From positions 1,178,001-1,242,000 of the forward strand of contig NZ_CP053021.1 in NCBI RefSeq assembly GCF_013001025.1: a DNA stretch of 64,000 nucleotides, in the 5' to 3' direction. This document shows positions 54,045-63,822 of this stretch, in pieces. Origin of the DNA: Sphingobium yanoikuyae. GTDB taxonomy: Bacteria; Pseudomonadota; Alphaproteobacteria; Sphingomonadales; Sphingomonadaceae. Below the pieces are notes generated by a model. The model was not told the origin of the DNA and did not search any database. It saw only the letters and a program-made list of their open reading frames with translations. Made by a program: the position numbers and the translations under genes. Each line of letters starts with the position of its first letter. Position 1 is the stretch's first letter.

Positions 54045-54076
54045 GTGGCCATGCCATGTTCCGCATGTCTGGCCAC
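54045..54076 (+). terminator. Hairpin after rtcA
   Basis: GTGGCCA (54045) and TGGCCAC (54070) form a 7-bp stem with an 18-nt loop, five bases after the stop. No T-run follows, so this is a weak terminator candidate. Confidence 0.35.
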
Positions 54077-54241
54077 AAAGCTGAAGCTAGCAATATTGAT
54101 ACTGGGGTAACGAGCTCTTTCTGAAGTGAAAATCCGGCGTACGTAGTAGCGACCCCAAGATGCATGAGAGCCAGGGAGGTGTGAAAACGTGTTCAGGGAT
54201 TCGTCATTTCATTTTGGCTTTATATATGTAAAAATCGATAA

Positions 54242-54594
54242 TTATTTATCTGAATTTGGTTTCATATTTAATCTTATATAAGAAGAATGCTTTGAACAGA
54301 TCGGCGATGGCAATGAATTGTCTTCAATAAACTGCAATTTTGCTACGCAATGTTCGATATGGTACTGGATGTTGATAAAAGTTTCTATGCTGCGAGTAAT
54401 TCGTTCTGCTCTTGGGGAAACAAAAATATCACGAGATTCAAGCATATTTAATGCGATGTCTAGTTTTGGATGATCGTCGATAAACCACTGGTACACTCAG
54501 TAAAAATCTCGTCACAGCCGAAATCAGCCAGTGATTTTTTGCAATCTTTTAGAGTGTCTGGGGAATTTGCCCGGGCGTATCCAATAGCTTTCAT
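54242..54594 (-). pseudogene. Frameshifted serine-recombinase (resolvase) fragment
   Basis: A strong RBS (GGAGG) and ATG at 54594 begin MKAIGYARANSPDTLKDC, the N-terminus of a small resolvase with the catalytic serine in YARANS. The frame breaks near 54487; the next frame continues with FIDDHPKLDIALNMLE, SRDIFVSPRAERITRS and a helix (FINIQYHIEH), matching the rest of a resolvase catalytic domain (RPxLDxAL...RLxRS). No C-terminal DNA-binding HTH is present. It is a decayed remnant in AT-rich DNA. Confidence 0.6.
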
Positions 54595-54740
54595 CGATTG
54601 CCTCCATTTGAATTGGGGCAATGGTAAATCGTGGACGATGGTGCTGGAATCCGCAAAATTGCTGATGCGGTTAAAGAAAATAAATTGAAAAATCAGTCTG
54701 TTATGAGTTTTGTTTCTACTGGCGGGAATGAGGCATCTTT

Positions 54741-55043
54741 TTATTTGAGTTCGTCCAACAGAATGATGTCTCGTTTGCTTCGGTTCAGCAGGCGATAGCG
54801 GGTGTTACATGTCTGCACGATCGCCCCTTCTACGAGGCGGCTCCGTGCGGTTCGAACAGCGGAAGTGCAGATAGATCGACCGTTTGGGTATCGCCCCAGC
54901 CGGTCCCCGTATATTTTGCCTACCATACGGATCTCAGTTAGGGCAGGTTCGAACGTACATGTCGAAACGACCGGCGTCCATTCGTCGAGTTCAGCGTCAA
55001 ATTCTGTACATTTGTGGCGGGACGGCTTTGCTGTCCTATCCAT
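54741..55043 (-). CDS. Hypothetical protein, third gene of an island operon
   Basis: A 100-aa protein starting MDRTAKPSRHKC. The C-terminal part (RMVGKIYGDRLGRYPNGRSI, TSAVRTARSRLVEGAIVQT, NTRYRLL) looks like a small beta-rich domain found in mobile-element proteins with an YGD...DG...TS pattern. It overlaps the upstream gene by 8 bp. Function unknown; conservation of the trio as an operon is suggested by the overlaps. Confidence 0.6.
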   Translation of the reverse strand: MDRTAKPSRHKCTEFDAELDEWTPVVSTCTFEPALTEIRMVGKIYGDRLGRYPNGRSICTSAVRTARSRLVEGAIVQTCNTRYRLLNRSKRDIILLDELK

Positions 55044-55320
55044 CGGATTGCTTCCCGCCCCGGCGGCGGCCAACATGAGGCAATTGGTCGAGTACTTTCG
55101 CGACCAGGGCCCATGGTCCGTTCCGACGAGGATGCGATGCTACGGTCGTATTGATATCGAAGCTGGGAACGCCGAGTGGCGTCGCGGGCGCCTGCATTAC
55201 GCGTACGGAATAATTACTGACGTCAGCAAGCGCACTGACGTTCGTTATCTCCATGCGAGCGATTTCGAAGGCCGCATCACTTTGCCCATTTGGCCATATT
55301 TCGACCTTAACGACCATCAT
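55036..55320 (-). CDS. Hypothetical protein, second gene of an island operon
   Basis: A 94-aa protein: VVKVEIWPNGQSDAAFEIAR, then MEITNVSALADVSNYSVRV, and HPRRNGPWALVAKVLDQL at the end. This pattern recurs, from memory, in accessory genes of alphaproteobacterial mobile elements; no function is known to me. It starts within the upstream stop (ATGA) and overlaps the next gene by 8 bp. Confidence 0.65.
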   Translation of the reverse strand: MMVVKVEIWPNGQSDAAFEIARMEITNVSALADVSNYSVRVMQAPATPLGVPSFDINTTVASHPRRNGPWALVAKVLDQLPHVGRRRGGKQSDG

Positions 55321-55958
55321 CCCGGTATGACATCCTCATATCGTTTATGCTGATATTTTGGACTCGTGGGGTGCTCATCGATGGTGTTCGTCATTCGCCG
55401 ATGGAATAAGCGCAAGGCGCGATAGGCCGCAAGTTGTGAGGCAATCCGTTCTTCGGCGTTGTCAGCCTGCCAGGGGCGCAAATAGGGCGCAAAACCTACC
55501 CCCTTTGCCACGTCGAGCCGAAGTTCGCGGAGGACAGCGTAAGCATCACCATGAATGCGCTTCCAACTGGGCTTGATCTGAGCCTCTTCGTAAAAGCTTG
55601 TTTCGCGACTGCGGGTTGGGCTGAATTCGATCTTCTCCACAATCACATCTTTCAGCCGACGGTTGAGCGCGCGAGCTGCATTGGCATAAATCCTCAGCTT
55701 CTCTTTATCGCTTAGTTCTGCTGGTTCTTGGCCGCGCCATTGGATGCGGACTATTCCAGTGCGCAGGCTTCCAGAGGCATCAAGCGTTCCCCAACAAATT
55801 TGGCTGACCAAAGAGTGGTGTCTTCGACCGAAAAGGATCAGTCCGATTTTGTCATCAGGGCCTGATGAATCCACAAAATCCGGTTTGTGCGTGGAATCGA
55901 GCGTGTCGAGATAAGGGTATTCGGTCGACATGAATGGGGCCGCAAACTTCCGATGCAT
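55317..55958 (-). CDS. Hypothetical protein, first gene of an island operon
   Basis: A 213-aa protein with a beta-rich middle (DDKIGLILFGRRHHSLVSQICWGTL) and a helical C-terminal half (EERIASQLAAYRALRLFHRR). No catalytic motif is recognised. ATG at 55931 is an alternative start. It diverges from an XRE regulator across about 150 bp, which may control it. Confidence 0.6.
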   Translation of the reverse strand: MHRKFAAPFMSTEYPYLDTLDSTHKPDFVDSSGPDDKIGLILFGRRHHSLVSQICWGTLDASGSLRTGIVRIQWRGQEPAELSDKEKLRIYANAARALNRRLKDVIVEKIEFSPTRSRETSFYEEAQIKPSWKRIHGDAYAVLRELRLDVAKGVGFAPYLRPWQADNAEERIASQLAAYRALRLFHRRMTNTIDEHPTSPKYQHKRYEDVIPG

Positions 55959-56109
55959 CTGGGTCTCCTAGTGCCGAGGAGCGCCAACATTCGACGCACA
56001 CGCAAAGCGCGTCGATGATCAGCTGGCGATATCTGGCAGTGAGTCTGAGTGTTCCTGTCTCTGCATATCAAAAATCTAAAGGTTCTTAAAAGCCGTGTTC
56101 TTATGAACC

Positions 56110-56391
56110 GTGGACGAATTTTCCGTGGGCGCGCAAGTATCGCCTGTGACTGAGGATGTAGTGCAGACAGTTGGCCGGACGATCCGGCGTTTTCGGGAGC
56201 AGCAAGGCTATTCTCAGGAAGCCTTCGCCCAAAAGGCACGGCTGGATCGTTCATACTTTGGACGGATTGAGCGCGGCACGCAGAACTTAGCACTTCGGAC
56301 CCTTTGCGTTATTGCGATAGCGCTAGAGGTGCATCCGGCCGAATTGCTTGCTGATGTAGAGGTCACGTTCCCGCCTCCATCGGGCCAATAG
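56110..56391 (+). CDS. XRE-family helix-turn-helix regulator
   Basis: A 93-aa repressor-like protein. The HTH is TIRRFREQQGYSQEAFAQ, ARLDRSYFGRIERGTQN and LALRTLCVIAIAL, a standard Cro/C1 fold. The start is GTG. It is divergent from the three-gene operon and upstream of the recombinase, so it probably governs element genes. Confidence 0.8.
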   Translation: MDEFSVGAQVSPVTEDVVQTVGRTIRRFREQQGYSQEAFAQKARLDRSYFGRIERGTQNLALRTLCVIAIALEVHPAELLADVEVTFPPPSGQ

Positions 56392-56427
56392 AGCGGTCAA
56401 TCTGTCTCGTGAAACGCGGTTCATCCC

Positions 56428-56447
56428 GTCGCGAATCGATTCGCGAC
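56428..56447. repeat. 20-bp perfect palindrome
   Basis: GTCGCGAATCGATTCGCGAC lies 37 bp after the XRE gene. The flanking CCC and CGGG bases extend the symmetry imperfectly. It could be a terminator stem or a protein-binding site. Confidence 0.45.
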
Positions 56448-56884
56448 TCGGGAGGATCGGCGTGCAGGTCTGGGTGGCCCTTAACCCAAGCATTCACCTT
56501 GTCTCTCAAAGAATAAGATTTAATACTTATAATTACACGGCTTTTAAGAACCATTTGTTTTAGTGCTGACGGAATGGTCGTGTGTGAAAACCCGTGTGAT
56601 GGGCTTCCCATTATTTTGATGCGGACGTCCAATTTATGGCTGTAAATTATCAGGCCTATGGAAGTGCGTTCTAACACTTCGCATCTGTGCGTTTGGACAT
56701 GGATTCTGGATTTCGATCATAATTTAATCGATGACAGCATTAAGTGTTGTTGTCGATCATGGTTCAGCATGTATATCATGCTATATATATCCACAACGTC
56801 CAATTTAATTAAATTATATTCAAATCATGTCCTATTGAATTGGACGTTATTCTGTTATTTTACTAGATCTATACTTGGTTATAA
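56448..56884. other. AT-rich intergenic stretch
   Basis: About 440 bp of low-GC sequence with no frame that has an RBS and plausible composition. It contrasts sharply with the core chromosome and belongs to the integrated element. Confidence 0.5.
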
Positions 56885-56925
56885 ATGAGGATCCCGCAAT
56901 GCAATTCGCATGAGGGAGACGAGAT

Positions 56926-57252
56926 GTGTCGAATGATGGAGAAGGCTTCAGATCGCGATCGGTTCGTGGAGCAAAATACGTCAGGCGTCGGACCAGGGGT
57001 CACATTCGCCATCGAGATGAGCGAAGGGCGGTTCGTCGAGCGGCGTTTTCCCCAATGCTGGTGCAAGAGGCGGCCACCTGCTTCGAAGGGCGCTTAGGGC
57101 GCGCGGTCTCACATGATGAGGCGCGAAATTTTCTGGGACATCTAGCTGATTATATTTGGATGCTCGTCCGCTGGGGCGAGGTGCCTTCGGAAGCGAAGTC
57201 GTTGCCTGAGGAGCGGGGGCTGCACGCTCCTGCGAAGTTGTCCAGGCGCTGA
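56926..57252 (+). pseudogene. Small element-encoded protein, probably frameshifted
   Basis: The second half (MLVQEAATCFEGRLGRAVSH, then DEARNFLGHLADYIWMLVRW) reads as a genuine helical small protein like those found just upstream of element recombinases. The first half of this frame is Arg-rich and implausible, whereas another frame (starting MCRMMEKASDRDRF) gives FAIEMSEGRFVERRF up to a TTTTCCCC run near 57050. A one-base indel there would join the two into one gene. Confidence 0.45.
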
Positions 57253-57346
57253 CGTCGTCATCGAAGCTGAGGGTGTTTTGAGTCGGTTGGTTCGCTTCTC
57301 GCGGTGACAAAGAAGAGGCGGCTGCCGGTTGTTGTCGAGGTGATTT

Positions 57347-58921
57347 ATGGCACGGCCACGGAAAAGCAGGCGTTCGCGTAAGGTGGTGAAGCTAGAGCAG
57401 GCGACCGGCACGCGAAAGGCGTTGCTATATACGCGTGTGTCATCGCCAGAGCAGGAGCGAGAAGGGTTTTCGCTAGATGCTCAGGAGAACCTGCTTCGTG
57501 ATTACGCCGTTCGCAACGGATATCACATCGTTAGTCGGCATATTGACGTGGAAACGGCAAAATCTACTGGCCGAACAGAATTTGCAGCAATGCTAAAATA
57601 TTTCAAGGATCATCGTAGTGTTAGGATATTGCTGGTCGAGAAGGTTGATCGACTTTATCGTAATATGACAGATTATCTGGAAATTGATAATCTGGATATA
57701 GAAATACATCTAGTTAAAGGGGGTGTTATTATATCAAAAGAATCAAAATATTCGGAGAAGTTTATTCATGGAATCAAAATTTTGATGGTCAAGAATTACG
57801 TAGACAATCTATCTGAAGAAACAAAAAAGGGTCTTTTGGAAAAGGCAAGCCAAGGTATTTGGCCGACGCACGCGCCGACGGGATATATCAACGTTCTCGG
57901 TTCCGCAGGGAAAAGGATTATCATTCCTGATCCTGAAGCTGCACCACTTGTCATCAAACTTTTTGAATGGATGGAGACAGGAGAATATTAGCTTGCTGAA
58001 ATTACCGAGAAAATCCGCGATGCTGGCTTAAGAAGTAAGCTGACCAAGCAGATTGTTGGGCGCAGCTCAATTCATCACATGTTACGAAATCCGATTTACA
58101 TCGGCCGGATCGAATGGCGAGGCGAAAGCTTCCGAGGCGTCCACCAGCCTCTCGTCAGTTCCCTGACATGGAATAACGTTCAAGAGCTGCTGGATCGCCG
58201 GAGTGTAAAAAACACTCATGGCGACCAGCTGCGTTTCGCGTTCACAGGCCTCATAACTTGTGGTCATTGCGGGTGCGCGGTTGTCGCCCAAATGCAGAAG
58301 AAGCGCTATGTCTATTATCATTGTTCTGGGTTCAGGCAGAAATGCCCGGAAAAATATGTCCGGGAAGAAACGCTAGTCGAGGCTTTCGCTCAGCAACTTG
58401 CCCGCCTGCAGGTCGATGACGAGATATTCTCGTTGATCGAACGTGCGATCGTTGACGCTCAACGCGACGAGGACAAGGGGCGCAATGAAGAAATTATGCG
58501 GTTGAAGGCGGAGGCTGATCGCCTACAGGTCCGCATGGATAAGCTGTATGTTGACCACCTCGAGGGCAGGATTCCTGCGGACATGTACGACCGACTAGCC
58601 TCTGAATGGCGGGATGAGCGTATGCAGAGCTTGGAGCGGCTGGAAGGATTTCGTGAGGTTGATGATGCCTTGATAGGCGATGGCATCGAACTGCTGGATT
58701 TGGCTCGAAAGGCCCATCAAACCTTCGTTTTGCAGTCTCCAAGTGACAAAATCAGCGTTCTGAAATTGCTACTTTCGAACTGTACATGGCCCAACGGCGA
58801 ACTCACCGTCGAGTTCCGTGAACCTTTTGCAATGCTTGAGAAAATTTCCCCTGGAGCACCCGCTCTCAGCGCCCCGTCCGGAGGCTCTGAAGCAGAGTGT
58901 CCAAATTGGCTCCCCGAGTAG
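57347..58921 (+). pseudogene. Large serine recombinase interrupted by one in-frame TAG
   Basis: The 525-codon frame encodes a catalytic domain (ALLYTRVSSPEQEREGFSLD, serine in RVSS), a recombinase domain (RSSIHHMLRNPIYIGRIEW), a zinc ribbon (ITCGHCGCAVVAQ, then HCSGFRQKC) and a coiled-coil tail. A single TAG at 57989-57991 falls in the hinge (TGEY*LAEIT); the frame is otherwise intact. The last codons (PNWLPE) lie inside tRNA-Asn. The RBS is GAGG before ATG. Without suppression the enzyme would be truncated after 214 residues. Confidence 0.85.
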
Positions 58922-58981
58922 GATTCGAACCTACGGCCATTCGATTAACAGTCGAATGCTCTACCGCTGAGCTATCGGGGA
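58907..58981 (-). tRNA. tRNA-Asn(GTT)
   Basis: Acceptor TCCCCGA/TCGGGGA, D stem GCTC/GAGC with GCGGTA loop, anticodon loop CTGTTAA (GTT), T arm with loop TTCGAAT and stem GTAGG/CCTAC, discriminator G and encoded CCA. Its 3' end overlaps the last 15 bp of the serine recombinase frame, marking this tRNA as the likely integration site of the element. Confidence 0.95.
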
Positions 58982-59126
58982 GCAGCCCCGCTTGCGCCGG
59001 GCAGGCCGCGCATATGCAGCGGCTTGTCCCAAATGGCAAGCGCTGCTTTTGCCATTCCTGAAAAAAATCTGTGCATATGCATGCGCTTGCGGAACGGGCG
59101 CATTTTCGTCCTTTTCCGCCGGTTTT

Positions 59127-59477
59127 TCAGGTTTCGCCGATGTGGATGGCAAGCCAGATGGTCGGCGCGTCCGTATGGGTGACGCGGTGCGGGATGCCCG
59201 CTCGAATCAGTCGATGATCCCCCGGTTCCAGGCGATAGGTGCCGATCCCTTCCAGCAGCAGTTCGGCGGTCCCGGTCAGCACCAGCACCCATTCATCCCA
59301 ATGCTGGACATAGGGGCGCTCCGGCGGTGTGCTGTGGCCGTGGGATATAATCCGTTCGATCCGCACGCCCGGCATCGACACTATATCCTCGAACAGTTCC
59401 TCGGCCGCATGTCCGGACGGGATATCGAGCAGGTTGGTCGGCGCGTCGACCGGCAATGCAGGAGGTGGGCATGTCAT
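59127..59477 (-). CDS. Cupin-fold protein
   Basis: A 116-aa single-domain cupin. The first metal motif is QHWDEWVLVLTGTAELLLEG and the second is LEPGDHRLIRAGIPHRV. Usual small-cupin roles include sugar isomerisation or dioxygenation, but nothing here decides. It is divergent from the S9 peptidase gene. Confidence 0.8.
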   Translation of the reverse strand: MTCPPPALPVDAPTNLLDIPSGHAAEELFEDIVSMPGVRIERIISHGHSTPPERPYVQHWDEWVLVLTGTAELLLEGIGTYRLEPGDHRLIRAGIPHRVTHTDAPTIWLAIHIGET

Positions 59478-59656
59478 CGGCGCATGATGCCGATTGGCGG
59501 AAAATTGGAAATGGGGGTTTTTACCGGGGCGTCAGCCTGTGGGACGGGGCGTGCCATCTCCGTTGTCGCCGCGCTTGTTGCTTGAAATCCTGCGCTACCC
59601 GTGCTGACCATGCGGCCTGGCCGTTCGGCCCAATGTCAGAACAGGGGTTTGATACC

Positions 59657-61810
59657 GTGACAATGATATCCCGTTTGCTGCTGTCGGCGGCAATGGTGGC
59701 GGGCGCTTGCGCCGCGCCGGCAATCGCACAGCCCAGGCAGGTGCTGACCCACGAAACCTTGTGGATGATGAAGCGCGTCGGCGCGCCGGTGGCGAGCCCG
59801 GACGGCAAATGGGTGGTCTATGCGCTCAGCGAACCATCCTATGAGAAGGATGGCGCGGTCAGCGACCTGTGGATCGTGCCGGCCGACGGATCGGCTGCGC
59901 CGCGCCGCCTGACCGCGACCAAGGCGGGCGAGGGCGATCCGGCCTGGGCGCCCGACAGCCGCCGTATCGCCTTTTCCGCCAAGCGCGAGGGCGACGATGT
60001 CGCGCAAATCTATGTGCTGGACCTGGCCGGAGGTGAAGCCCGCCGCGTGACCAGCATCCCGACCGGCGCGGGCAAGCCGATCTGGCGGCCCGATGGTCAG
60101 GCGATCCTGTTCGAAAGCGCGGTCTATCCCGGCGCGATGGACGCCGCCGCCAACAAGAAGACGGCCGAGGAACGCAAGGCGCGCAAATATAATATGCGCG
60201 TCTATGAGCATTTCCCGATCCGCTACTGGAACGACTGGCTGGATGACAAGCGGCCGAGCCTGTGGATGCAGCCGCTGGCCGAGGGCGCGCCGGCGCGCGA
60301 TATATTGTCCGCCACCAAGCTGGCGCAGGCCGATGGCTTTGGCGGCAACGCCCAGAGCGACGGCGGCATGACGCTGGCGCCGGTCTGGAGCCCGGACGGC
60401 AAGGAGATCATCTTCACCGCCACCACCGAGCGCTGGAACGCGGCCCATGCCCGCGTCAATTTCGGCCTCTATCGCATGCCGGCTGATGGCGGCGAGCCGG
60501 TGCTGGTGACGCCGACGCCGGGCGAATATGGCGACATGAAGTTCACGCCGGACGGCAAGAGCCTGATCTTCCAGTTCAACACGCAGGGGCAGGAGGTCTA
60601 TGATCTGGCCAAGCTGCACCGGGTTGCCTGGCCGGCGGGCGGGGCAGCGACGCTGCTGACCGGCGGCTTCGATCGCGCGGTGGACAGCTATGCCGTGACG
60701 CCTGACAGCCGCAGCCTCTATCTGACTGTGCCGGACGCGGGGATGGAAAATCTCTATCGCGTACCCGTGAGCGGCGGCACGCCTGAACTGGTGATCGCGC
60801 CCAAGGTCGGCGGCTATGCCGGGATCGACATTCCGTCGGATGCCAAGTCGACGCAGATCATCGCCAGCTATGGCAGTTCGGTGAACCCGGCGGAAATCGT
60901 GCGGATCGACCCGGCGGCCAAGCGGCACAAGAATCTGACGAACGTCAACACCGCGCTCGCCGCGTCGATCGACTGGGCCAGCCCGGACCATTTCTGGTTC
61001 ACCACTGACAAGGGCCGGCGCATCCACAACATGATCGTCACCCCCCCGGCGTTCGACCCGGCGAAGAAATATCCGTTGATGGTGCTGATGCATGGCGGCC
61101 CGGCATCGTCCAACATGGACCAGATCGGCCTGCGCTGGAATTATCACCTGCTCGCCAGCGCCGGCTATGTCGTGCTGATGACCGACTATACTGGCTCGAC
61201 CGGCTATGGCGAGGCCTTCTCGCGGGCGATCAAGCTGGACCCGCTGCGTGGCCCGGCGAACGAGATCAACCAGGCGGTGGATGAGGCCGGCAAGCGCTAT
61301 GCCTTCATCGACACGGCCAATGCCTGTATCGGCGGCGCCAGCTATGGCGGCCATCTCGCCAACTGGATGGAGGCGACCACGACCCGCTACAAGTGCATCG
61401 TCAGCCATGCCGGCGAAGTCGACCTGCTGACCCAGTGGGGCACCAGCGATTTCAACTATGGACGCGAAGTGGCGAGCGGTGGTCCGCCCTGGGGCGACAG
61501 CCCGGTGTGGCGCGACCAGAGCCCGATCACCTATGGCAAGGACTGGAAGACGCCGATGCTGCTGACCGCTGGCGAGCGCGATTTCCGCGTGCCGCTGGCG
61601 AACACGCTGGAAACCTGGTCGACCTTGCAGCGGATGCAGGTGCCCAGCCGCCTGCTGATCTTCCCCGATGCCTGGCACTGGATCACCAAGCCGGAGGATA
61701 GCCGCCAATTCTACCGCGAGGTGCAGGGCTGGCTGGCCCATTATCTGAAGGGTGGGCCGGAAGTGAAGGGCGGCCCGATCGCGGCGCCCGAAGCGGCCAA
61801 GGCGCAATAG
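59657..61810 (+). CDS. S9 family prolyl oligopeptidase-type peptidase, exported
   Basis: A 717-aa periplasmic serine peptidase. Signal peptide (ISRLLLSAAMVAGACAAPAIA), a seven-bladed WD/beta-propeller region (about 45-440; SPDGKWVVYALSEPSYE) and the C-terminal hydrolase domain with the nucleophile GGASYGGH, acid in GERDFRVPL and histidine in DAWHWITKPED. GTG at 59657 gives the best spacing from GGGG; ATG at 59663 is possible. It probably degrades short peptides, some with proline. Confidence 0.9.
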   Translation: MTMISRLLLSAAMVAGACAAPAIAQPRQVLTHETLWMMKRVGAPVASPDGKWVVYALSEPSYEKDGAVSDLWIVPADGSAAPRRLTATKAGEGDPAWAPDSRRIAFSAKREGDDVAQIYVLDLAGGEARRVTSIPTGAGKPIWRPDGQAILFESAVYPGAMDAAANKKTAEERKARKYNMRVYEHFPIRYWNDWLDDKRPSLWMQPLAEGAPARDILSATKLAQADGFGGNAQSDGGMTLAPVWSPDGKEIIFTATTERWNAAHARVNFGLYRMPADGGEPVLVTPTPGEYGDMKFTPDGKSLIFQFNTQGQEVYDLAKLHRVAWPAGGAATLLTGGFDRAVDSYAVTPDSRSLYLTVPDAGMENLYRVPVSGGTPELVIAPKVGGYAGIDIPSDAKSTQIIASYGSSVNPAEIVRIDPAAKRHKNLTNVNTALAASIDWASPDHFWFTTDKGRRIHNMIVTPPAFDPAKKYPLMVLMHGGPASSNMDQIGLRWNYHLLASAGYVVLMTDYTGSTGYGEAFSRAIKLDPLRGPANEINQAVDEAGKRYAFIDTANACIGGASYGGHLANWMEATTTRYKCIVSHAGEVDLLTQWGTSDFNYGREVASGGPPWGDSPVWRDQSPITYGKDWKTPMLLTAGERDFRVPLANTLETWSTLQRMQVPSRLLIFPDAWHWITKPEDSRQFYREVQGWLAHYLKGGPEVKGGPIAAPEAAKAQ

Positions 61811-61815
61811 GCAAA

Positions 61816-61850
61816 AAAAAGGCCCGGTCGATCAACGACCGGGCCTTTTT
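61816..61850. terminator. Bidirectional rho-independent terminator
   Basis: A run of A, the 10-bp stem GGCCCGGTCG/CGACCGGGCC, a 5-nt loop and five T. It is symmetric and lies between the convergent S9 peptidase and ilvD, serving both strands. Confidence 0.92.
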
Positions 61851-61853
61851 CCA

Positions 61854-63707
61854 TCAGTCCTTTTCGACCTGGCTGACGTCGCGCACCGCGCCGCGCGCGG
61901 CGTTGGTGGTGAGCGCCGCATAGGCACGCAGCGCCGGCGAGACGTTGCGCTTGCGGCCGAACGGCTTCCACGCCTTCTTGCCGCGCGCGACCATCTCCTC
62001 ATGGCGCTTGGCCAGTTCTGCATCGTCGACCAGCAGCTGGATGCCGCGATTGGGGATGTCGATCAGGATCGGGTCGCCGGTCGCGACCAGCGCGATCAGG
62101 CCGCCCTCGGCCGCCTCGGGCGAGACATGGCCGATCGACAGACCCGACGTGCCGCCGGAGAAGCGCCCGTCGGTGATGAGCGCGCAGGCCTTGCCCAGCC
62201 CCTTCGACTTCAGATAGCTGGTCGGATAGAGCATTTCCTGCATGCCGGGGCCACCCTTGGGCCCTTCATAGCGGATGACGACGACGTCGTTCGCCTTGAC
62301 TTCATTGCCCAGGATGCCCGCGACCGCCGCGTCCTGGCTTTCATAGACGCGGGCCGTGCCATGGAAGGTCAGGATGCTGTCGTCGACGCCGGCGGTCTTC
62401 ACGATGCAGCCCTCGGGCGCCAGATTGCCGAACAGCACGGCCAGGCCGCCATCCTTGGAGAAGGGATGTTCGGCGCTGCGGATCACGCCGGTCTGGCGAT
62501 CCATGTCCAGTTCCTTCCAGCGGTTATTCTGGCTGAAGGCCTGGGTGGTGCGCACGCCGCCGGGCGCGGCCTTGAAGAATTCCTGCACCGCCTCGCTGTT
62601 GGTGCGGCTGATGTCCCAGCGGTTGATCGCCTCGCCCATGGTGGTGGCGTGGACGGTCGGCAGGCTGGTGTCGAGCAGGCCGGCGCGTTCGAGCTGGCCC
62701 AGGATCGCCATGATTCCGCCGGCGCGATGGACATCCTCCATATGCACGTCCTGCTTGGCCGGCGCGACCTTGCACAGGCACGGCACGCGGCGCGACAGCC
62801 GGTCGATATCGGCCATCGAGAAATCGACGCCGCCTTCATGCGCGGCGGCAAGCAGGTGCAGCACCGTGTTGGTCGATCCGCCCATCGCGATGTCCAGGCT
62901 CATCGCATTTTCGAAGGCTGCATGGCAGGCGATGTTGCGGGGCAGGGCGGATGCGTCGTCCTGCTCATACCAGCGGCGCGCGAGATCGACGATGGTGTGG
63001 CCGGCCTCGCGGAACAGCTTCTCGCGATCGGCATGGGTGGCCAGGATCGAGCCATTGCCCGGCAGCGACAGTCCCAGCGCTTCGGTCAGGCAGTTCATCG
63101 AATTGGCGGTGAACATGCCCGAGCAGCTGCCGCAGGTGGGGCAGGCCGCCTTCTCGATCGCGGCGACTTCCTCGTCGGTGTAATTTTCGTCGGCGGCGAC
63201 GACCATCGCATCGACCAGGTCGAGCGCCACGGTCTTGCCGCGAATGTCGGCCTTGCCGGCCTCCATCGGCCCGCCGGAGACGAAGATCACCGGAATGTTG
63301 AGGCGCATCGCGGCCATCAGCATGCCCGGCGTGATCTTGTCGCAGTTGGAAATGCACAGCAGCGCGTCGGCGCAATGGGCATTGACCATATATTCGACGC
63401 TGTCGGCGATCAGATCGCGGCTGGGCAGCGAATAGAGCATGCCGTCATGGCCCATGGCGATGCCGTCATCGACCGCGATGGTGTTGAATTCCTTGGCGAC
63501 GCCGCCGGCCGCCTCGATCTCGCGCGCGACCAGCTGGCCCAGATCCTTCAAATGGACATGGCCGGGCACGAACTGGGTGAATGAATTGGCAATGGCGATG
63601 ATCGGCTTGCCGAAATCCTCGTCCTTCATGCCGGTGGCGCGCCAGAGGCCGCGCGCGCCCGCCATGTTACGGCCGTGGGTGCTGGTGCGTGAACGATAAT
63701 GAGGCAT
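61854..63707 (-). CDS. ilvD: Dihydroxy-acid dehydratase
   Basis: Fe-S dehydratase of 617 aa in valine, isoleucine and leucine synthesis. The start [20 protein letters not shown] is the classical IlvD opening and follows AGGAACGG. Cluster cysteines are visible in [11 protein letters not shown] and [15 protein letters not shown]. The C-terminal [20 protein letters not shown] is intact. It is divergent from a LysR-type gene that may regulate it. Confidence 0.97.
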   Translation of the reverse strand: MPHYRSRTSTHGRNMAGARGLWRATGMKDEDFGKPIIAIANSFTQFVPGHVHLKDLGQLVAREIEAAGGVAKEFNTIAVDDGIAMGHDGMLYSLPSRDLIADSVEYMVNAHCADALLCISNCDKITPGMLMAAMRLNIPVIFVSGGPMEAGKADIRGKTVALDLVDAMVVAADENYTDEEVAAIEKAACPTCGSCSGMFTANSMNCLTEALGLSLPGNGSILATHADREKLFREAGHTIVDLARRWYEQDDASALPRNIACHAAFENAMSLDIAMGGSTNTVLHLLAAAHEGGVDFSMADIDRLSRRVPCLCKVAPAKQDVHMEDVHRAGGIMAILGQLERAGLLDTSLPTVHATTMGEAINRWDISRTNSEAVQEFFKAAPGGVRTTQAFSQNNRWKELDMDRQTGVIRSAEHPFSKDGGLAVLFGNLAPEGCIVKTAGVDDSILTFHGTARVYESQDAAVAGILGNEVKANDVVVIRYEGPKGGPGMQEMLYPTSYLKSKGLGKACALITDGRFSGGTSGLSIGHVSPEAAEGGLIALVATGDPILIDIPNRGIQLLVDDAELAKRHEEMVARGKKAWKPFGRKRNVSPALRAYAALTTNAARGAVRDVSQVEKD

Positions 63708-63762
63708 TTTACGCCGTTCCTGTAATCTTGTTTCCCTGCAATGGCTGCCCCCTACGCCTTTG

Positions 63763-63775
63763 CACAAAGGTTGTG
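63763..63775. promoter_or_regulatory. Inverted repeat in the ilvD/lysR promoter
   Basis: CACAA-AGG-TTGTG is a 13-bp perfect inverted repeat between the divergent starts. It fits a dimeric operator, possibly for the adjacent LysR protein. Confidence 0.4.
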
Positions 63776-63822
63776 AAATATATTATTGAAGCGATATAAG
63801 GTCGCAAGGAGACTTTATTGCC

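Noticed and set aside
54470..54688. A 72-codon plus-strand frame
   Set aside because: It lies antisense to the resolvase fragment with a strong RBS and resembles no protein.
54802..55353. A 183-codon plus-strand frame in the island
   Set aside because: It is antisense to two overlapping minus-strand genes whose start/stop overlaps (ATGA, 8 bp) are typical of an operon.
58907..58981. A direct-repeat copy of the tRNA-Asn 3' end marking the far end of the element
   Set aside because: I searched by eye for the T-arm/acceptor sequence between 46 and 58 kb and found none; the left attachment site remains unknown.
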